Made by a program: the position numbers and the translations under genes. Below are positions 8,524-16,860 of a DNA stretch of 64,000 nucleotides, in pieces; the first letter of the stretch is position 1; every line of letters begins with the position of its first letter. This stretch comes from Stagnihabitans sp038231395. GTDB lineage: Bacteria; Pseudomonadota; Alphaproteobacteria; Rhodobacterales; Rhodobacteraceae. The stretch is taken from assembly GCA_038231395.1 (NCBI GenBank), contig JBBRLL010000017.1, forward strand, positions 14,839 to 78,838, read 5' to 3'. The notes beneath the pieces were generated by a model that was given only the letters and a program-made list of their open reading frames with translations, was not told the DNA's origin and searched no databases.

Positions 8524-9816
8524 ATGGTCGATCTTGCTACTCGTGTGTGGAACCACCGCTGGAAAATTGACCCAATCGTGCGGTCGCTGATCGACACTGA
8601 CTTTTACAAGCTGTTGATGTGTCAGTCGATTTTTCGCAACCGGCCCGACACGGTGGTAGAGTTCAGCCTGATGAACCGCAGCCGCGCGATCCGGCTGGCT
8701 GATCTGGTCGATGAAGGCGAATTGCGCGAACAACTGGACCATGTGCGGTCACTGTCGCTAAGCCGGGGTGAAAGCACCTGGCTGCGTGGCAACATGTTTT
8801 ACGGCAAACGCCAGATGTTCCGCCCTGATTTCATGGAGTGGTTCGAGGGGATGCGCCTGCCGCCTTATCACCTTGAAAAGCGCGACGGCCAATTTGAACT
8901 GACGTTTGAGGGCCGCTGGCACGAAGTGATGTTGTGGGAAATACCAGCCCTCGCCGTGCTGATGGAACTGCGCGGCCGCGCCGTCCTGCAAAAGCTGGGG
9001 CGGTTTGAACTTGAGGTGCTATATGCCCGCGCCATGACCAAGCTGTGGGAAAAGATCACCCGGCTGCGGGCGATTGAAGGCCTTAAGATCGCCGATTTTG
9101 GAACGCGGCGCAGGCACTCTTTCCTGTGGCAGGACTGGTCGGTGCAAGCGATGATGGAGGGGCTGGAGAGCCGTTTCACCGGAACCTCCAACTGCCTGAT
9201 TGCGCAGCGCCGCGATATTGAGGCGATTGGCACAAATGCCCACGAATTGCCGATGGTTTACGCGGCTTTGGCGGGGACCGATGCCGAACTGGCGCGCACC
9301 CCTTATCAGGTGATGGCCGATTGGCAGGAGGAGCATGACGGCAACCTGCGGATTATCCTGCCCGACACCTTCGGCACCGAGGGTTTTCTGAAACGCGCGC
9401 CGGATTGGCTTGCCGCGTGGACCGGGATCAGGATTGACAGCGGCGACCCAGCCCACGCGGCCGAGGTGGCAATCGGTTGGTGGAAGGACCGCGGCGAAGA
9501 CCCACGGCAGAAACTGGTGATTTTCTCGGACGGGCTGGACGTGGCCAAGATTGAAGAATTGCATCGGCAATTTGTCGGCAGGGTCAAGGTGTCTTTCGGC
9601 TGGGGTACGATGCTGACCAATGATTTCAGTGGTTTGGCGGCAGGGGATGGTTTGGCGCCGTTTTCACTGGTGTGCAAGGCGGTGTCGGCGAACGGCCATG
9701 CGACGGTCAAGCTGTCGGACAATCCGAACAAGGCGATGGGACCAGCGGATCAGATTGCACGCTACAAGCGGGTGTTTGAGGTCGGCGCACAACAGGCCTC
9801 AGAGGTATCGGTCTGA
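8524..9816 (+). CDS. pncB: nicotinate phosphoribosyltransferase
   Basis: Makes nicotinate mononucleotide from nicotinate and PRPP with ATP hydrolysis, feeding NAD synthesis. The 430-aa protein is the PncB length class and shows family blocks: TDFYKLLMCQSIF near the N-terminus, FGTRRRHSF, TGTSN and the PRPP-site region IRIDSGDP followed by FSDGLD. ATG 8524 is preferred to GTG 8518 because AGGAG at 8511-8515 is then correctly spaced. Lies 49 nt after the receiver ORF and on the same strand as pncA. Confidence 0.95.
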   Translation: MVDLATRVWNHRWKIDPIVRSLIDTDFYKLLMCQSIFRNRPDTVVEFSLMNRSRAIRLADLVDEGELREQLDHVRSLSLSRGESTWLRGNMFYGKRQMFRPDFMEWFEGMRLPPYHLEKRDGQFELTFEGRWHEVMLWEIPALAVLMELRGRAVLQKLGRFELEVLYARAMTKLWEKITRLRAIEGLKIADFGTRRRHSFLWQDWSVQAMMEGLESRFTGTSNCLIAQRRDIEAIGTNAHELPMVYAALAGTDAELARTPYQVMADWQEEHDGNLRIILPDTFGTEGFLKRAPDWLAAWTGIRIDSGDPAHAAEVAIGWWKDRGEDPRQKLVIFSDGLDVAKIEELHRQFVGRVKVSFGWGTMLTNDFSGLAAGDGLAPFSLVCKAVSANGHATVKLSDNPNKAMGPADQIARYKRVFEVGAQQASEVSV

Positions 9817-9861
9817 GGTTTTTTGGTTGCAACAACCGCGTTGCACGGTCCGCAAACGGGT

Positions 9862-10284
9862 CTACTCCTCGCCCTCGGGTGCCTGACGGGTGGCTTTGAC
9901 CTCACCCCGGACCTTTTTTGCGGCGATCCTGCGCTGAATGCTGCCGTAGGTCGGCTTGGTTGCCAAGCGGCGTTTCGGAGCAATCAGGGCCTGACGGATC
10001 AGATCCGCCAACCTGTCGCGGGCAAGTTCGCGGTTTTGCGCTTGCGACCTTGTATCTTCGACCTGAAGTACAATAGCACCCTCCGTCGTCCAGCGCCGCC
10101 CGGCCAGACGTTTCAGCCGCGCTTTCACGGCGGGGGTCAGGTGCGGCGAACGCTCCGCCTCAAAGCGCAATTCGACGGCGGTAGAGACTTTGTTAACGTT
10201 TTGCCCGCCCGGACCGGAGGCGCGCATAAAACTTTCAGAAAGCTCCCAGTCGGCGATTGAGATATGTTCGGTAATGTACAGCAT
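9862..10284 (-). CDS. arfB: alternative ribosome-rescue factor, peptidyl-tRNA hydrolase ArfB/YaeJ
   Basis: Releases peptides from ribosomes stalled on mRNAs lacking a stop codon. The 140-aa protein carries the catalytic GGQ in ASGPGGQNVNK and ends in a basic tail (about residues 100-140 rich in R/K) that in ArfB inserts into the empty mRNA channel. It lacks the codon-recognition domains of RF1/RF2. Start ATG 10284 matches the usual short N-terminus (MLYITEHISIADWEL); the frame runs on to 10383 but that extension crosses a hairpin and is not protein-like. GGTGA lies just upstream. The rescue gene sits directly behind a terminator hairpin and a micro-ORF (see those entries), suggesting regulated read-through. 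Confidence 0.93.
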   Translation of the reverse strand: MLYITEHISIADWELSESFMRASGPGGQNVNKVSTAVELRFEAERSPHLTPAVKARLKRLAGRRWTTEGAIVLQVEDTRSQAQNRELARDRLADLIRQALIAPKRRLATKPTYGSIQRRIAAKKVRGEVKATRQAPEGEE

Positions 10285-10294
10285 CGTCTTCACC

Positions 10295-10326
10295 AAAGAG
10301 AAAGGGCCACCTGAGCGGTGACCCTT
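10295..10326 (-). terminator. Intrinsic terminator / candidate attenuator directly before arfB
   Basis: On the minus strand AAGGGTCACC pairs with GGTGGCCCTT (10 bp, one G-T pair) around a 5-nt loop GCTCA, and TCTCTTT follows. The T tail runs into the arfB ribosome-binding region, 10 nt before its ATG. Any arfB transcript starting further upstream must read through it. Confidence 0.8.
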
Positions 10327-10395
10327 CCCGAGTTCCAAGGAGATGGGCCAGTTAGGGCATCCATCCAACCTTTGGCCGTTCAACAGGGGTTTGCC

Positions 10396-10452
10396 CTAGA
10401 AAACGAACCCTCCAGCTGTCCCGACACCACTCTCCAATATCACTCTAGACAC
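10396..10452 (-). CDS. 18-codon micro-ORF with a near-perfect 16S-complementary ribosome-binding site
   Basis: GTG 10452 opens an 18-residue frame (begins V/M-SRVILESGVGT, ends GGFVF) that stops with TAG at 10396. Translation seems intended: AGGAGG lies 7 nt upstream within a 17-nt segment complementary to the 16S rRNA 3' end, and the ORF is followed about 70 nt later by an intrinsic terminator. A TTGACA box lies 60 nt upstream, just after the yhhQ stop, so it looks like its own short transcription unit. The peptide resembles nothing I can name. It may be a leader peptide controlling arfB, a small functional protein, or the mRNA part of a regulatory RNA. The frame is open upstream to 10683 but that part overlaps yhhQ and is not supported. 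Confidence 0.6.
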   Translation of the reverse strand: MSRVILESGVGTAGGFVF

Positions 10453-10468
10453 TGGATCACCTCCTTTC
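10452..10468 (-). promoter_or_regulatory. Extended Shine-Dalgarno matching the full 16S 3' tail
   Basis: The minus strand reads GAAAGGAGGTGATCCAG, the complement of CTGGATCACCTCCTTTC, which is the conserved 3' end of alphaproteobacterial 16S rRNA. Ordinary genes here show only 4-5 nt of complementarity. It ends at the GTG of the micro-ORF. Confidence 0.75.
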
Positions 10469-10489
10469 GAAATTGTTGCCGATGAGGAT

Positions 10490-10517
10490 AGGTTGGCACA
10501 TATTTGGTGTTTGTCAA
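10490..10517 (-). promoter_or_regulatory. Candidate promoter of the micro-ORF unit
   Basis: A consensus -35 TTGACA occurs at 10517-10512 on the minus strand, 7 nt after the yhhQ stop. A -10-like CCTATCCT lies about 18-21 nt further on; the spacing is long or the -10 weak, as is common in Rhodobacterales. Confidence 0.4.
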
Positions 10518-10523
10518 AACCTT

Positions 10524-11144
10524 TTACGCAACTGGTGTGGTCATTTTGGCAACAAATAGACGGAAAGGCAGCAATCCGAACAGAGCTATGGCGAATTTTA
10601 CACACCAATCGGCCACCGCCAGCGAAACCCAGAACGGCACCACGGATCCCAAGCCCAAAAGCGCGCCGGGCTCGGCTGCCCACGACACATCGTTGCCCGG
10701 TTCCAGAAAGGTCAAACTGGCGGCAAAGGCGATGGTGAAGAAGATAAGGCTGTCAATTGTCGACCCCATAAGCGTCGAAATCAATGGCGCGCGCCACCAT
10801 GCGGTGCCGCGAAGCCGGTCAAAAAGCGTCAGGTCCAGCAGTTGACCAACCACAAACGCGGCGGCAGAGCCCAAAGCGATGCGCAAAGTGACCAAAGGCC
10901 CGAAGTCGTTGTGGATTTGCGTCCCGATCCCTGAACAGACCAAGCCGGCAACGAAACCCGCGAGCACCACGACCCGGGCCGCGCGAACGCCCTGAAGGCG
11001 ATTGGTGATGTCGTTGACAAGGAAGCTCAGCGGATAGGTCAGCGCGCCGAAGGTCAGAAACGCGCCCATCGGGTGCTGGACGAGGATGTTGGAGGCCACA
11101 ACGATCAGCGCCATGGCAAGGATGCCCGGATAAAGGTTTTTCAT
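10524..11144 (-). CDS. yhhQ: queuosine precursor transporter (VUT family)
   Basis: Imports queuosine precursors such as preQ0/preQ1 across the inner membrane. The 206-aa protein is hydrophobic with about six membrane segments and has the family pattern FGALTYPLSFLVNDI and GSTIDSLIFFTIAF. ATG 11144 has a modest ACGGA-like site upstream and an A-rich leader. I looked for a preQ1 riboswitch in the 101-nt leader and did not find a convincing one. Downstream on the same strand are the micro-ORF and arfB. Confidence 0.9.
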   Translation of the reverse strand: MKNLYPGILAMALIVVASNILVQHPMGAFLTFGALTYPLSFLVNDITNRLQGVRAARVVVLAGFVAGLVCSGIGTQIHNDFGPLVTLRIALGSAAAFVVGQLLDLTLFDRLRGTAWWRAPLISTLMGSTIDSLIFFTIAFAASLTFLEPGNDVSWAAEPGALLGLGSVVPFWVSLAVADWCVKFAIALFGLLPFRLFVAKMTTPVA

Positions 11145-11245
11145 TCAGATTTTTTCCGTTTTTTACAAGGTTGCGGAGACTTGATGTGAAGATATTGGTC
11201 CCAACGATAAGGACGAAGGCCTTTACGCTTGCCGGGCGGGTGGTG

Positions 11246-12136
11246 TCAATCGGGCAGCCGATACTCCACGATTTCGCTGCGAAACAAGGGGAGGAAGTTG
11301 TTGTCGCTGACCATCGTGGCGCGCAACCCCTTGGCATCACGCCAGATTGCGAGGCCTTCTAGGTTGTCATGGGTGCCGGGATCGGTCTGCAACACGGTTT
11401 TCTCATGCAAAAGCCCGGTTTCGGTCAGATCAAACCGGCGGATCCGCGTGGCAAAACCGCCGAGGCCGTGAAACTCACGTTCCAAGACGTAAAACCGACC
11501 ATCGGGGCCAAAGGTGGCGTCGGAAACCATAAAACCGCCGATTGCCGGAAAGCTGAAGGGCTGATCCCAAGTGCCGTGCCGATAGCGGAAAACCGGAAAC
11601 GGCAAGCCGGGTGCTGCCGGCAATTCAGGCACGGTGTAAAGTGCGCCATCGGGGGCCAAGGCGATGGATTCCAGTGCGGTGTTGTGCAGCATCCGGGCAA
11701 AAGCGGGGTGGGACGGCAGAATTTCCGCCGCAGACCCCAGTTTGGTGTAGCGCCAAATGCGGGCCGGGCCTTCAAACGCGACAAAGGCGGTCCCGTCTTT
11801 GGCGATGGCGAGCCCTTCGCTGTCAGTCATGCCGGGTCGCAGGGGCCGACCGTCGTGCCCCAGCAAAAGGTTCATCGTGCCAGTTTGAATCGCAGTGACG
11901 TGGCCAGCGTCGTCGCGGGTGAACTGCCCGGAGACATAGGCGCCATGATCGGACTGCGCTGTGAAACTCAGTCCGTCAGGCGTGATCTGAAGGGCGGAAA
12001 AGCCGCCGAACAGCGCGCTTTTTCCAATGAAATCAATATCCTGCAGAAATCCTGCGGGCGCAAGTGGACCAGCGCTGCAGCGCAGGCCCGCCAGTACCAC
12101 CAAAAGGCTCAGTTGGCCGAGAGTACGGCGGAACAT
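11246..12136 (-). CDS. esterase-like activity of phytase family protein, exported
   Basis: A 296-aa protein with an N-terminal signal sequence (MFRRTLGQLSLLVVLAGLRC, possibly a lipoprotein-type or Sec signal) and a beta-propeller-like body containing SEGLAIAKDGTAFVAFE, NTALESIALAPDGALYTVPE and DNLEGLAIWRD, the repeated acidic-Gly pattern of the phytase-like esterase family. Predicted periplasmic or outer-membrane location. ATG 12136 is chosen because the signal peptide starts there; the frame extends to 12253 but that part lies inside mepA. Overlaps the 3' end of mepA by 28 nt, so probably cotranscribed with it. Actual substrate unknown. Confidence 0.85.
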   Translation of the reverse strand: MFRRTLGQLSLLVVLAGLRCSAGPLAPAGFLQDIDFIGKSALFGGFSALQITPDGLSFTAQSDHGAYVSGQFTRDDAGHVTAIQTGTMNLLLGHDGRPLRPGMTDSEGLAIAKDGTAFVAFEGPARIWRYTKLGSAAEILPSHPAFARMLHNTALESIALAPDGALYTVPELPAAPGLPFPVFRYRHGTWDQPFSFPAIGGFMVSDATFGPDGRFYVLEREFHGLGGFATRIRRFDLTETGLLHEKTVLQTDPGTHDNLEGLAIWRDAKGLRATMVSDNNFLPLFRSEIVEYRLPD

Positions 12137-12996
12137 TGCTGCGGCAGATCGGCCATGGTGAATTCGCGCGGACCTTTCTTGTGTGGTGGCGGCGGGCCGG
12201 GATTTTTCACCGGTTTTGACGGTTTTGGGTGCAGATAGGCATCTGAAACCCAATAGTTCAAGGTTTCGTCACAGCCGCTGCCGCCCTTTGACAAGTCAGA
12301 TACGGTCGGGGTCTGGGTCTGACACAGCGGCGAATTCGGCGGGCATTTCAGGCGGACGTGCATGTGGTCCTGATGGTTCGCCTCTGGCCGGATGTGTTGC
12401 AGCCAGGCGGCGTCGGCGGCGGTGGCGGTCTTGCAGATTTCCAGTTTGATTGCGGCGGCCACGAAAATCCGGTCAACGCGCGGGTCAGAGGCGGCGGCTT
12501 TCAGCACGGACCGATAGCTGGGGTTCCAGTTTTCGTTGACCGAAAGCTGGTCGTCGGTACGGATCGAGATCGAGGAGATCGTTTCACGCTGCGCCGCCGA
12601 AAGCGTCAGTTTGGATGGCGCCAGAAACCAGATGTCGGCGTCAAGGCCCATCTGATGGCTCGCGTGGCCGGAAATCATCGGGCCGCCGCGCGGATTGCCC
12701 ATGTCGCCGATGTAAATACCCCGCCAGCCGAAGGCGGTGACGGATTTGCTCAGGTCCTCCAGATAGCTGACCAGCACCGGATTGCCCCAGTTGCGGTCAC
12801 GCGAAAGGCGCATGGCCTGCCAGGTCGGCCCGGTCTCTGGCAGTTGGATATTGCCGGCGGCGCAGCCCCGCGCATAGGTGCCGATCGGTTCGGCAGGGCC
12901 AGCGGTGGGCTGGGTTTGGGCCGCAAACAGCTTGGCGGCAAGGGTCTCGGCAGAGGCGGGACCGCTCAGGGCCAGCAAAACGGCCAGAAATTTCAC
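12109..12996 (-). CDS. mepA: penicillin-insensitive murein endopeptidase
   Basis: LAS-type zinc metallopeptidase that cuts D-Ala-meso-DAP cross-links in peptidoglycan; periplasmic. The 295-aa product starts with a signal peptide (MKFLAVLLALSGPASA, from GTG 12996) and carries the metal-site motifs SHQMGLDADIW and HQDHMHVRLKC. GTG 12996 overlaps the stop of the upstream MFS gene by 4 nt (GTGA), which settles the start and indicates translational coupling. C-terminal tail is proline/lysine rich. Confidence 0.93.
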   Translation of the reverse strand: MKFLAVLLALSGPASAETLAAKLFAAQTQPTAGPAEPIGTYARGCAAGNIQLPETGPTWQAMRLSRDRNWGNPVLVSYLEDLSKSVTAFGWRGIYIGDMGNPRGGPMISGHASHQMGLDADIWFLAPSKLTLSAAQRETISSISIRTDDQLSVNENWNPSYRSVLKAAASDPRVDRIFVAAAIKLEICKTATAADAAWLQHIRPEANHQDHMHVRLKCPPNSPLCQTQTPTVSDLSKGGSGCDETLNYWVSDAYLHPKPSKPVKNPGPPPPHKKGPREFTMADLPQQCSAVLSAN

Positions 12997-14354
12997 GCGC
13001 GCTCTCCCATCGGTTTGACCCATCTCAACACGATCATGCCCATAATAAACAGCGCAATCAAGGGGATGGCGATGCCCAGCCGCGACGATCCGCTGAGGAG
13101 GGTGAACAACGCGATGCCCATCGTGCCAAGGTAGGTGGTGGCTTTGCCGGACAGGGCGTAAAGCCCGAAAGCCTCGGTCGCGCGCTCTGGTGTGGTGTGA
13201 AATACCATCATCGTGCGGCTGGCGGCCTGCAAACTTCCACCGGCAGCGCCTATCCCGCAGCCGCAGATGTAGAACACGATGTCCGGCAGGGCGGAGCCGT
13301 CGGCCAGCGGAAGGCCGAAAAACGTGGTGCGCGACATGCCTGCGACGACAAGACAGACGGCTATCAGCACCCACATCGACACAACGATCACCGGTTTTGG
13401 CCCCAGGGCAGAGTCCATCCGGCCGCCCGCCCAGGTGAAAACCGCCGCCGAAATCGCTGCTATGATGCCAAAAATCCCGATTTGCGTGATGCTCCACCCC
13501 AATACGCCAGAGGCATAGATGCCGCCGATGCCGTAAAGTGCGTTCAGCGCGTCGCGGTACAGCATCGAGGAGAGCAGGTGCGCGCCAAGGCTTTGGCGTT
13601 TGCGCAACGACAGGATAAGCGCCCAAAGTTCGCGCAGCGATTGGCTCAGTTTGACGGGTGCCTTGGTGGCGCTGTCATGGACCCAAAGCGCGAAGGGCAC
13701 CATGAAGATCACATACCAGATCGCGGTGAAGGGGCCGACGGCGCGGGTGCCTTCCCGCAGGGCGGCGTTCAGACCAAAAACCGGGGGGATGCCGAGCAAT
13801 GTCTTGCCGGTGGCGCTGTTTTCGTTGAAAAACAACAGCATAAGGACCAGCGCGATGATCCCGCCCAAATATCCCCAGGCAGAGCCGGAGCCGGAGATTT
13901 TGCCCATATCGTCATCTCCGGTCAGGTCGGGCATCAGGGAATTGGTGAAGATCGTCGCAAACTCCATCCCGATCAGGCCGAATCCAAACCAGAACATCGC
14001 CATGAAAAGGTCAGGCTGCACCGGGTTCACATACCAAAGCGCCCAGGAGCCTGTCACGTAAAGCGCTGAAAATGCCCAGATCCACGGCATTCTGCGGCCA
14101 GAACCGTCGGCCACGGCACCCAACAGCGGGGCAAGACAGGCGATCAGCAGGCCGGAAATGGTCTGTCCCGTTGTCCAATAGGCCTGTGCTGCCGCGTTGG
14201 CTGCGGTTTGGTCCAGGCCTTGGGTCAGATATTTTGCGGTTGCGACCTCGGAGAAATAGGGGCCGAAGGTGAAGGTCAGGAGGAGGGTGCTGTACGGCTG
14301 GCTCGCCCAGTCAAAAAAGTACCAGCCCCAGATGCGCTGTCGCTTGCTTGCCAT
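12993..14354 (-). CDS. MFS transporter, UMF1 (Atg22-like) family
   Basis: A 453-aa membrane protein with about 12 helices. The N-terminal block RIWGWYFFDWASQPYSTLL is the hallmark of the UMF1/Atg22-like family, in which eukaryotic members export amino acids from vacuoles. The bacterial substrate is unknown. ATG 14354 has GAGGA 6 nt upstream and gives the normal start; the frame's extension to 14468 overlaps the promoter region of the divergent yggT gene. First gene of a three-gene operon with mepA and the phytase-like esterase. Confidence 0.88.
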   Translation of the reverse strand: MASKRQRIWGWYFFDWASQPYSTLLLTFTFGPYFSEVATAKYLTQGLDQTAANAAAQAYWTTGQTISGLLIACLAPLLGAVADGSGRRMPWIWAFSALYVTGSWALWYVNPVQPDLFMAMFWFGFGLIGMEFATIFTNSLMPDLTGDDDMGKISGSGSAWGYLGGIIALVLMLLFFNENSATGKTLLGIPPVFGLNAALREGTRAVGPFTAIWYVIFMVPFALWVHDSATKAPVKLSQSLRELWALILSLRKRQSLGAHLLSSMLYRDALNALYGIGGIYASGVLGWSITQIGIFGIIAAISAAVFTWAGGRMDSALGPKPVIVVSMWVLIAVCLVVAGMSRTTFFGLPLADGSALPDIVFYICGCGIGAAGGSLQAASRTMMVFHTTPERATEAFGLYALSGKATTYLGTMGIALFTLLSGSSRLGIAIPLIALFIMGMIVLRWVKPMGERA

Positions 14355-14466
14355 GCCCGTCCTCGTTTTCGTGATGAAGCCTGAGTTGACCGGATTAATC
14401 AAGTAGAACAGATTGCGCTTTACCCTCACGCAGGCTACCACATCTGCGAAATCGAAAGGCCAGACC

Positions 14467-14754
14467 ATGACATCCCTCTTGGAAATCCTGCTGTTCGCCG
14501 TGCAAATTGTCCGCTGGATCGTTCTGGTTCATGTGATCATGAGCTGGCTGATCAATTTTCAGGTTCTGAACCTGCGGCAACCTTTGGTGTCGCAAATCTG
14601 GTACGGGCTGAACCGGACGCTGGACCCGATTTACTCGCGCATCCGCGCTCTGATCCCGATCTCGGGCGGCATCGACTTTGCGCCGCTGATCGTGCTGTTC
14701 GGCGTCTACGCGATTGAGGTCGTGATCCGCAACAATCTGTACGCATTCCATTAA
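14467..14754 (+). CDS. YggT family membrane protein
   Basis: A 95-aa protein with two hydrophobic helices (about residues 5-27 and 70-90) and the YggT pattern HVIMSWLINF followed by LDPIYSRIRALIPISGGIDFAPLIV. Family members have been linked to division and osmotic tolerance, with no firm biochemical role. ATG 14467 is preceded by AAAGG. Sits 41 nt before recQ on the same strand and may be cotranscribed with it. Confidence 0.9.
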   Translation: MTSLLEILLFAVQIVRWIVLVHVIMSWLINFQVLNLRQPLVSQIWYGLNRTLDPIYSRIRALIPISGGIDFAPLIVLFGVYAIEVVIRNNLYAFH

Positions 14755-14795
14755 CCTTTCGTTGACCGGAAGGGGCTGTTGCTGATGGGTTTTGC

Positions 14796-16856
14796 ATGGA
14801 TCACATGACGCAGCCGGACGTGCTGCTTCACCAGGTGTGGGGATTCGCCGGCTTTCGCCCCGGTCAGGAAGAAATTGTTCAAGCGGTGATCGCGGGGCAG
14901 AACACTTTGGCCATCATGCCGACGGGTGGCGGGAAATCCTTGTGTTTTCAACTGCCTGCGCTGTGCCGTGAAGGTGTGACTGTGGTGATTTCTCCACTGA
15001 TCGCCTTGATGCGGGATCAGGTTCGGGCGCTGAAAGCTGCGGGTGTGGAGGCTGGGGCCCTGACCTCTGGCAACACCGAAGAAGAAACCGAAAGCGTTTT
15101 TGCGGCACTGGATGACGGGCGTTTGAAGCTTTTGTATCTGGCGCCCGAACGGTTGGCAGCGGCGGCCACTGTGCCCATGCTGCGGCGGATCGGCGTTTCG
15201 TTGATTGCGGTCGACGAGGCGCATTGCGTCAGCCAGTGGGGCCACGATTTCCGCCCCGACTATCTGCGTTTGGGCGAATTGCGCCGGACTTTGGGCGTTC
15301 CCCTGGCCGCCTTCACTGCCACGGCGGACGCTGAAACCCGGGCAGAGATTGTCACGCGGCTGTTTGACGGGGTCGCTCCGGTCACCTTTCTGCGCGGGTT
15401 TGATCGGCCCAATATCCGGCTGGCCTTTGCGGTCAAAGACAGCCCGCGTGACCAGATTTTGCGCTATGCCGCTGATCGCAAAGGGCAATCCGGGATCATC
15501 TATTGCGGCAGCCGCGCCAAGACAGAGGTTTTGACCGTAGCGCTTCGGGACGCGGGCCATCTGGTTCTGCACTATCATGCCGGGATGGAGGCGGAAGATC
15601 GGCGTCGGGCTGAGTTGCGCTTTCAGCAGGAGGATGGGCTGATCGTCGTTGCCACCGTCGCATTCGGCATGGGGATCGACAAGCCTGACATCCGCTGGGT
15701 TGCGCACGCCGATCTGCCAAAGTCGATCGAGGGCTATTATCAAGAGATTGGCCGGGCTGGCCGCGACGGTGCCCCGGCCGATACGCTGACGCTTTATGGT
15801 CCCGACGACATTCGCCTGCGCCGGACCCAGATCGACGAGGGTGCCGCCCCCGCGGACCGCAAAGCCGCCGATCATGGACGGCTGAACGCTTTGCTGGGTC
15901 TGGCCGAGGCGGCGCATTGTCGGCGTCAGGTGCTTTTGACCTATTTCGGCGAGGAGTCTCAACCCTGCGGCAACTGTGACCTCTGCCAGCGCCCGGCCAA
16001 GCTGTTTGATGCGACTGAGGCTGTGCGCAAGGCTCTTTCTGCCATTCTTCGCACCGGTGAGTATTTTGGCGCGGTTCATCTGATTGATATCCTTACAGGA
16101 AATGCCACGAGCAAAGTTGTCGAACGCGGTCATGACAAATTGCCGACCTTTGCGATAGGCCGTGAGATGACCAAACCCGCCTGGGCCGCCGTGTTTCGCC
16201 AGATGATGGGTCGCGATCTGGTGCGCCCGGATCCTGACCGTTTTGGCGCTTTGCGGATGACCGATGCCGCGCGGCCGATTCTGCGGGGTGAAGAAAGCAT
16301 CACTCTGCGCGCCGATACGGTCGAAAAAGCCGATCGGACAGAGCGTAACACGGCCCGCGTGCAGGTGGACGAGGAGGACGTCGCACTTTTGACCGCGCTG
16401 AAAGCCAAGCGGCGCAATCTGGCAGAGGCGCAAGGGGTTCCGGCTTACGTGGTCTTCCCTGACAAGACCTTGATTGAAATGGCGGAAAAGCGGCCAAAGA
16501 CCCTGGATGCCATGATTGGCATCAACGGGATCGGGGCGCGCAAACTGGAAAGCTATGGCCGCGCGTTTCTGGAGGTTATTTTGGGAGAGCGGGTCGATTC
16601 TCCGGCGCCTGCACGCCGCAAGCTGACCGGGCTGGCCGCCGGACCGATTTATGACCGGCTGGAGGAAGTGCAGGTCGCCCTGTCACGCGGCGAAAACGGG
16701 TTGGGCAAATATTTGTCCTGCACAAGTGGCACTTTGCGGCAGATTGCGGAAAGCAGGCCGTCCACCCTCGCCGACCTGCACCGGGTCAGCGGCATGGGCG
16801 AGGCCCGCATCGAACGGTTCGGCGCGGCCTTTCTGGAAATCTTGCGGCAAGACTGA
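14796..16856 (+). CDS. recQ: ATP-dependent DNA helicase RecQ
   Basis: 3'-5' helicase in recombination repair. The 686-aa protein has the SF2 core: motif I MPTGGGKS (about residue 42), motif II DEAH followed by CVSQWGHDFRPDY, and motif VI QEIGRAGRDG; then the RecQ zinc site (C-x16-C-x2-C pattern ending CGNCDLC, about residues 378-400), a winged helix, and two HRDC domains in tandem (about 520-590 and 605-686). Two HRDC domains are more than the one in E. coli RecQ. Start could be ATG 14796 or ATG 14805; neither has a strong ribosome-binding site. Confidence 0.96.
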   Translation: MDHMTQPDVLLHQVWGFAGFRPGQEEIVQAVIAGQNTLAIMPTGGGKSLCFQLPALCREGVTVVISPLIALMRDQVRALKAAGVEAGALTSGNTEEETESVFAALDDGRLKLLYLAPERLAAAATVPMLRRIGVSLIAVDEAHCVSQWGHDFRPDYLRLGELRRTLGVPLAAFTATADAETRAEIVTRLFDGVAPVTFLRGFDRPNIRLAFAVKDSPRDQILRYAADRKGQSGIIYCGSRAKTEVLTVALRDAGHLVLHYHAGMEAEDRRRAELRFQQEDGLIVVATVAFGMGIDKPDIRWVAHADLPKSIEGYYQEIGRAGRDGAPADTLTLYGPDDIRLRRTQIDEGAAPADRKAADHGRLNALLGLAEAAHCRRQVLLTYFGEESQPCGNCDLCQRPAKLFDATEAVRKALSAILRTGEYFGAVHLIDILTGNATSKVVERGHDKLPTFAIGREMTKPAWAAVFRQMMGRDLVRPDPDRFGALRMTDAARPILRGEESITLRADTVEKADRTERNTARVQVDEEDVALLTALKAKRRNLAEAQGVPAYVVFPDKTLIEMAEKRPKTLDAMIGINGIGARKLESYGRAFLEVILGERVDSPAPARRKLTGLAAGPIYDRLEEVQVALSRGENGLGKYLSCTSGTLRQIAESRPSTLADLHRVSGMGEARIERFGAAFLEILRQD

Positions 16857-16860
16857 GGGA

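Noticed and set aside
10441..10470. Fragment of a 16S rRNA gene on the plus strand
   Set aside because: Only about 17 nt match the 16S 3' end and no rRNA sequence continues on either side; it is explained by the minus-strand Shine-Dalgarno.
11145..11245. preQ1 riboswitch before yhhQ
   Set aside because: The leader is A-rich near the start, as in preQ1-I switches, but I could not find the conserved hairpin and pseudoknot pairing; a covariance search would be needed.
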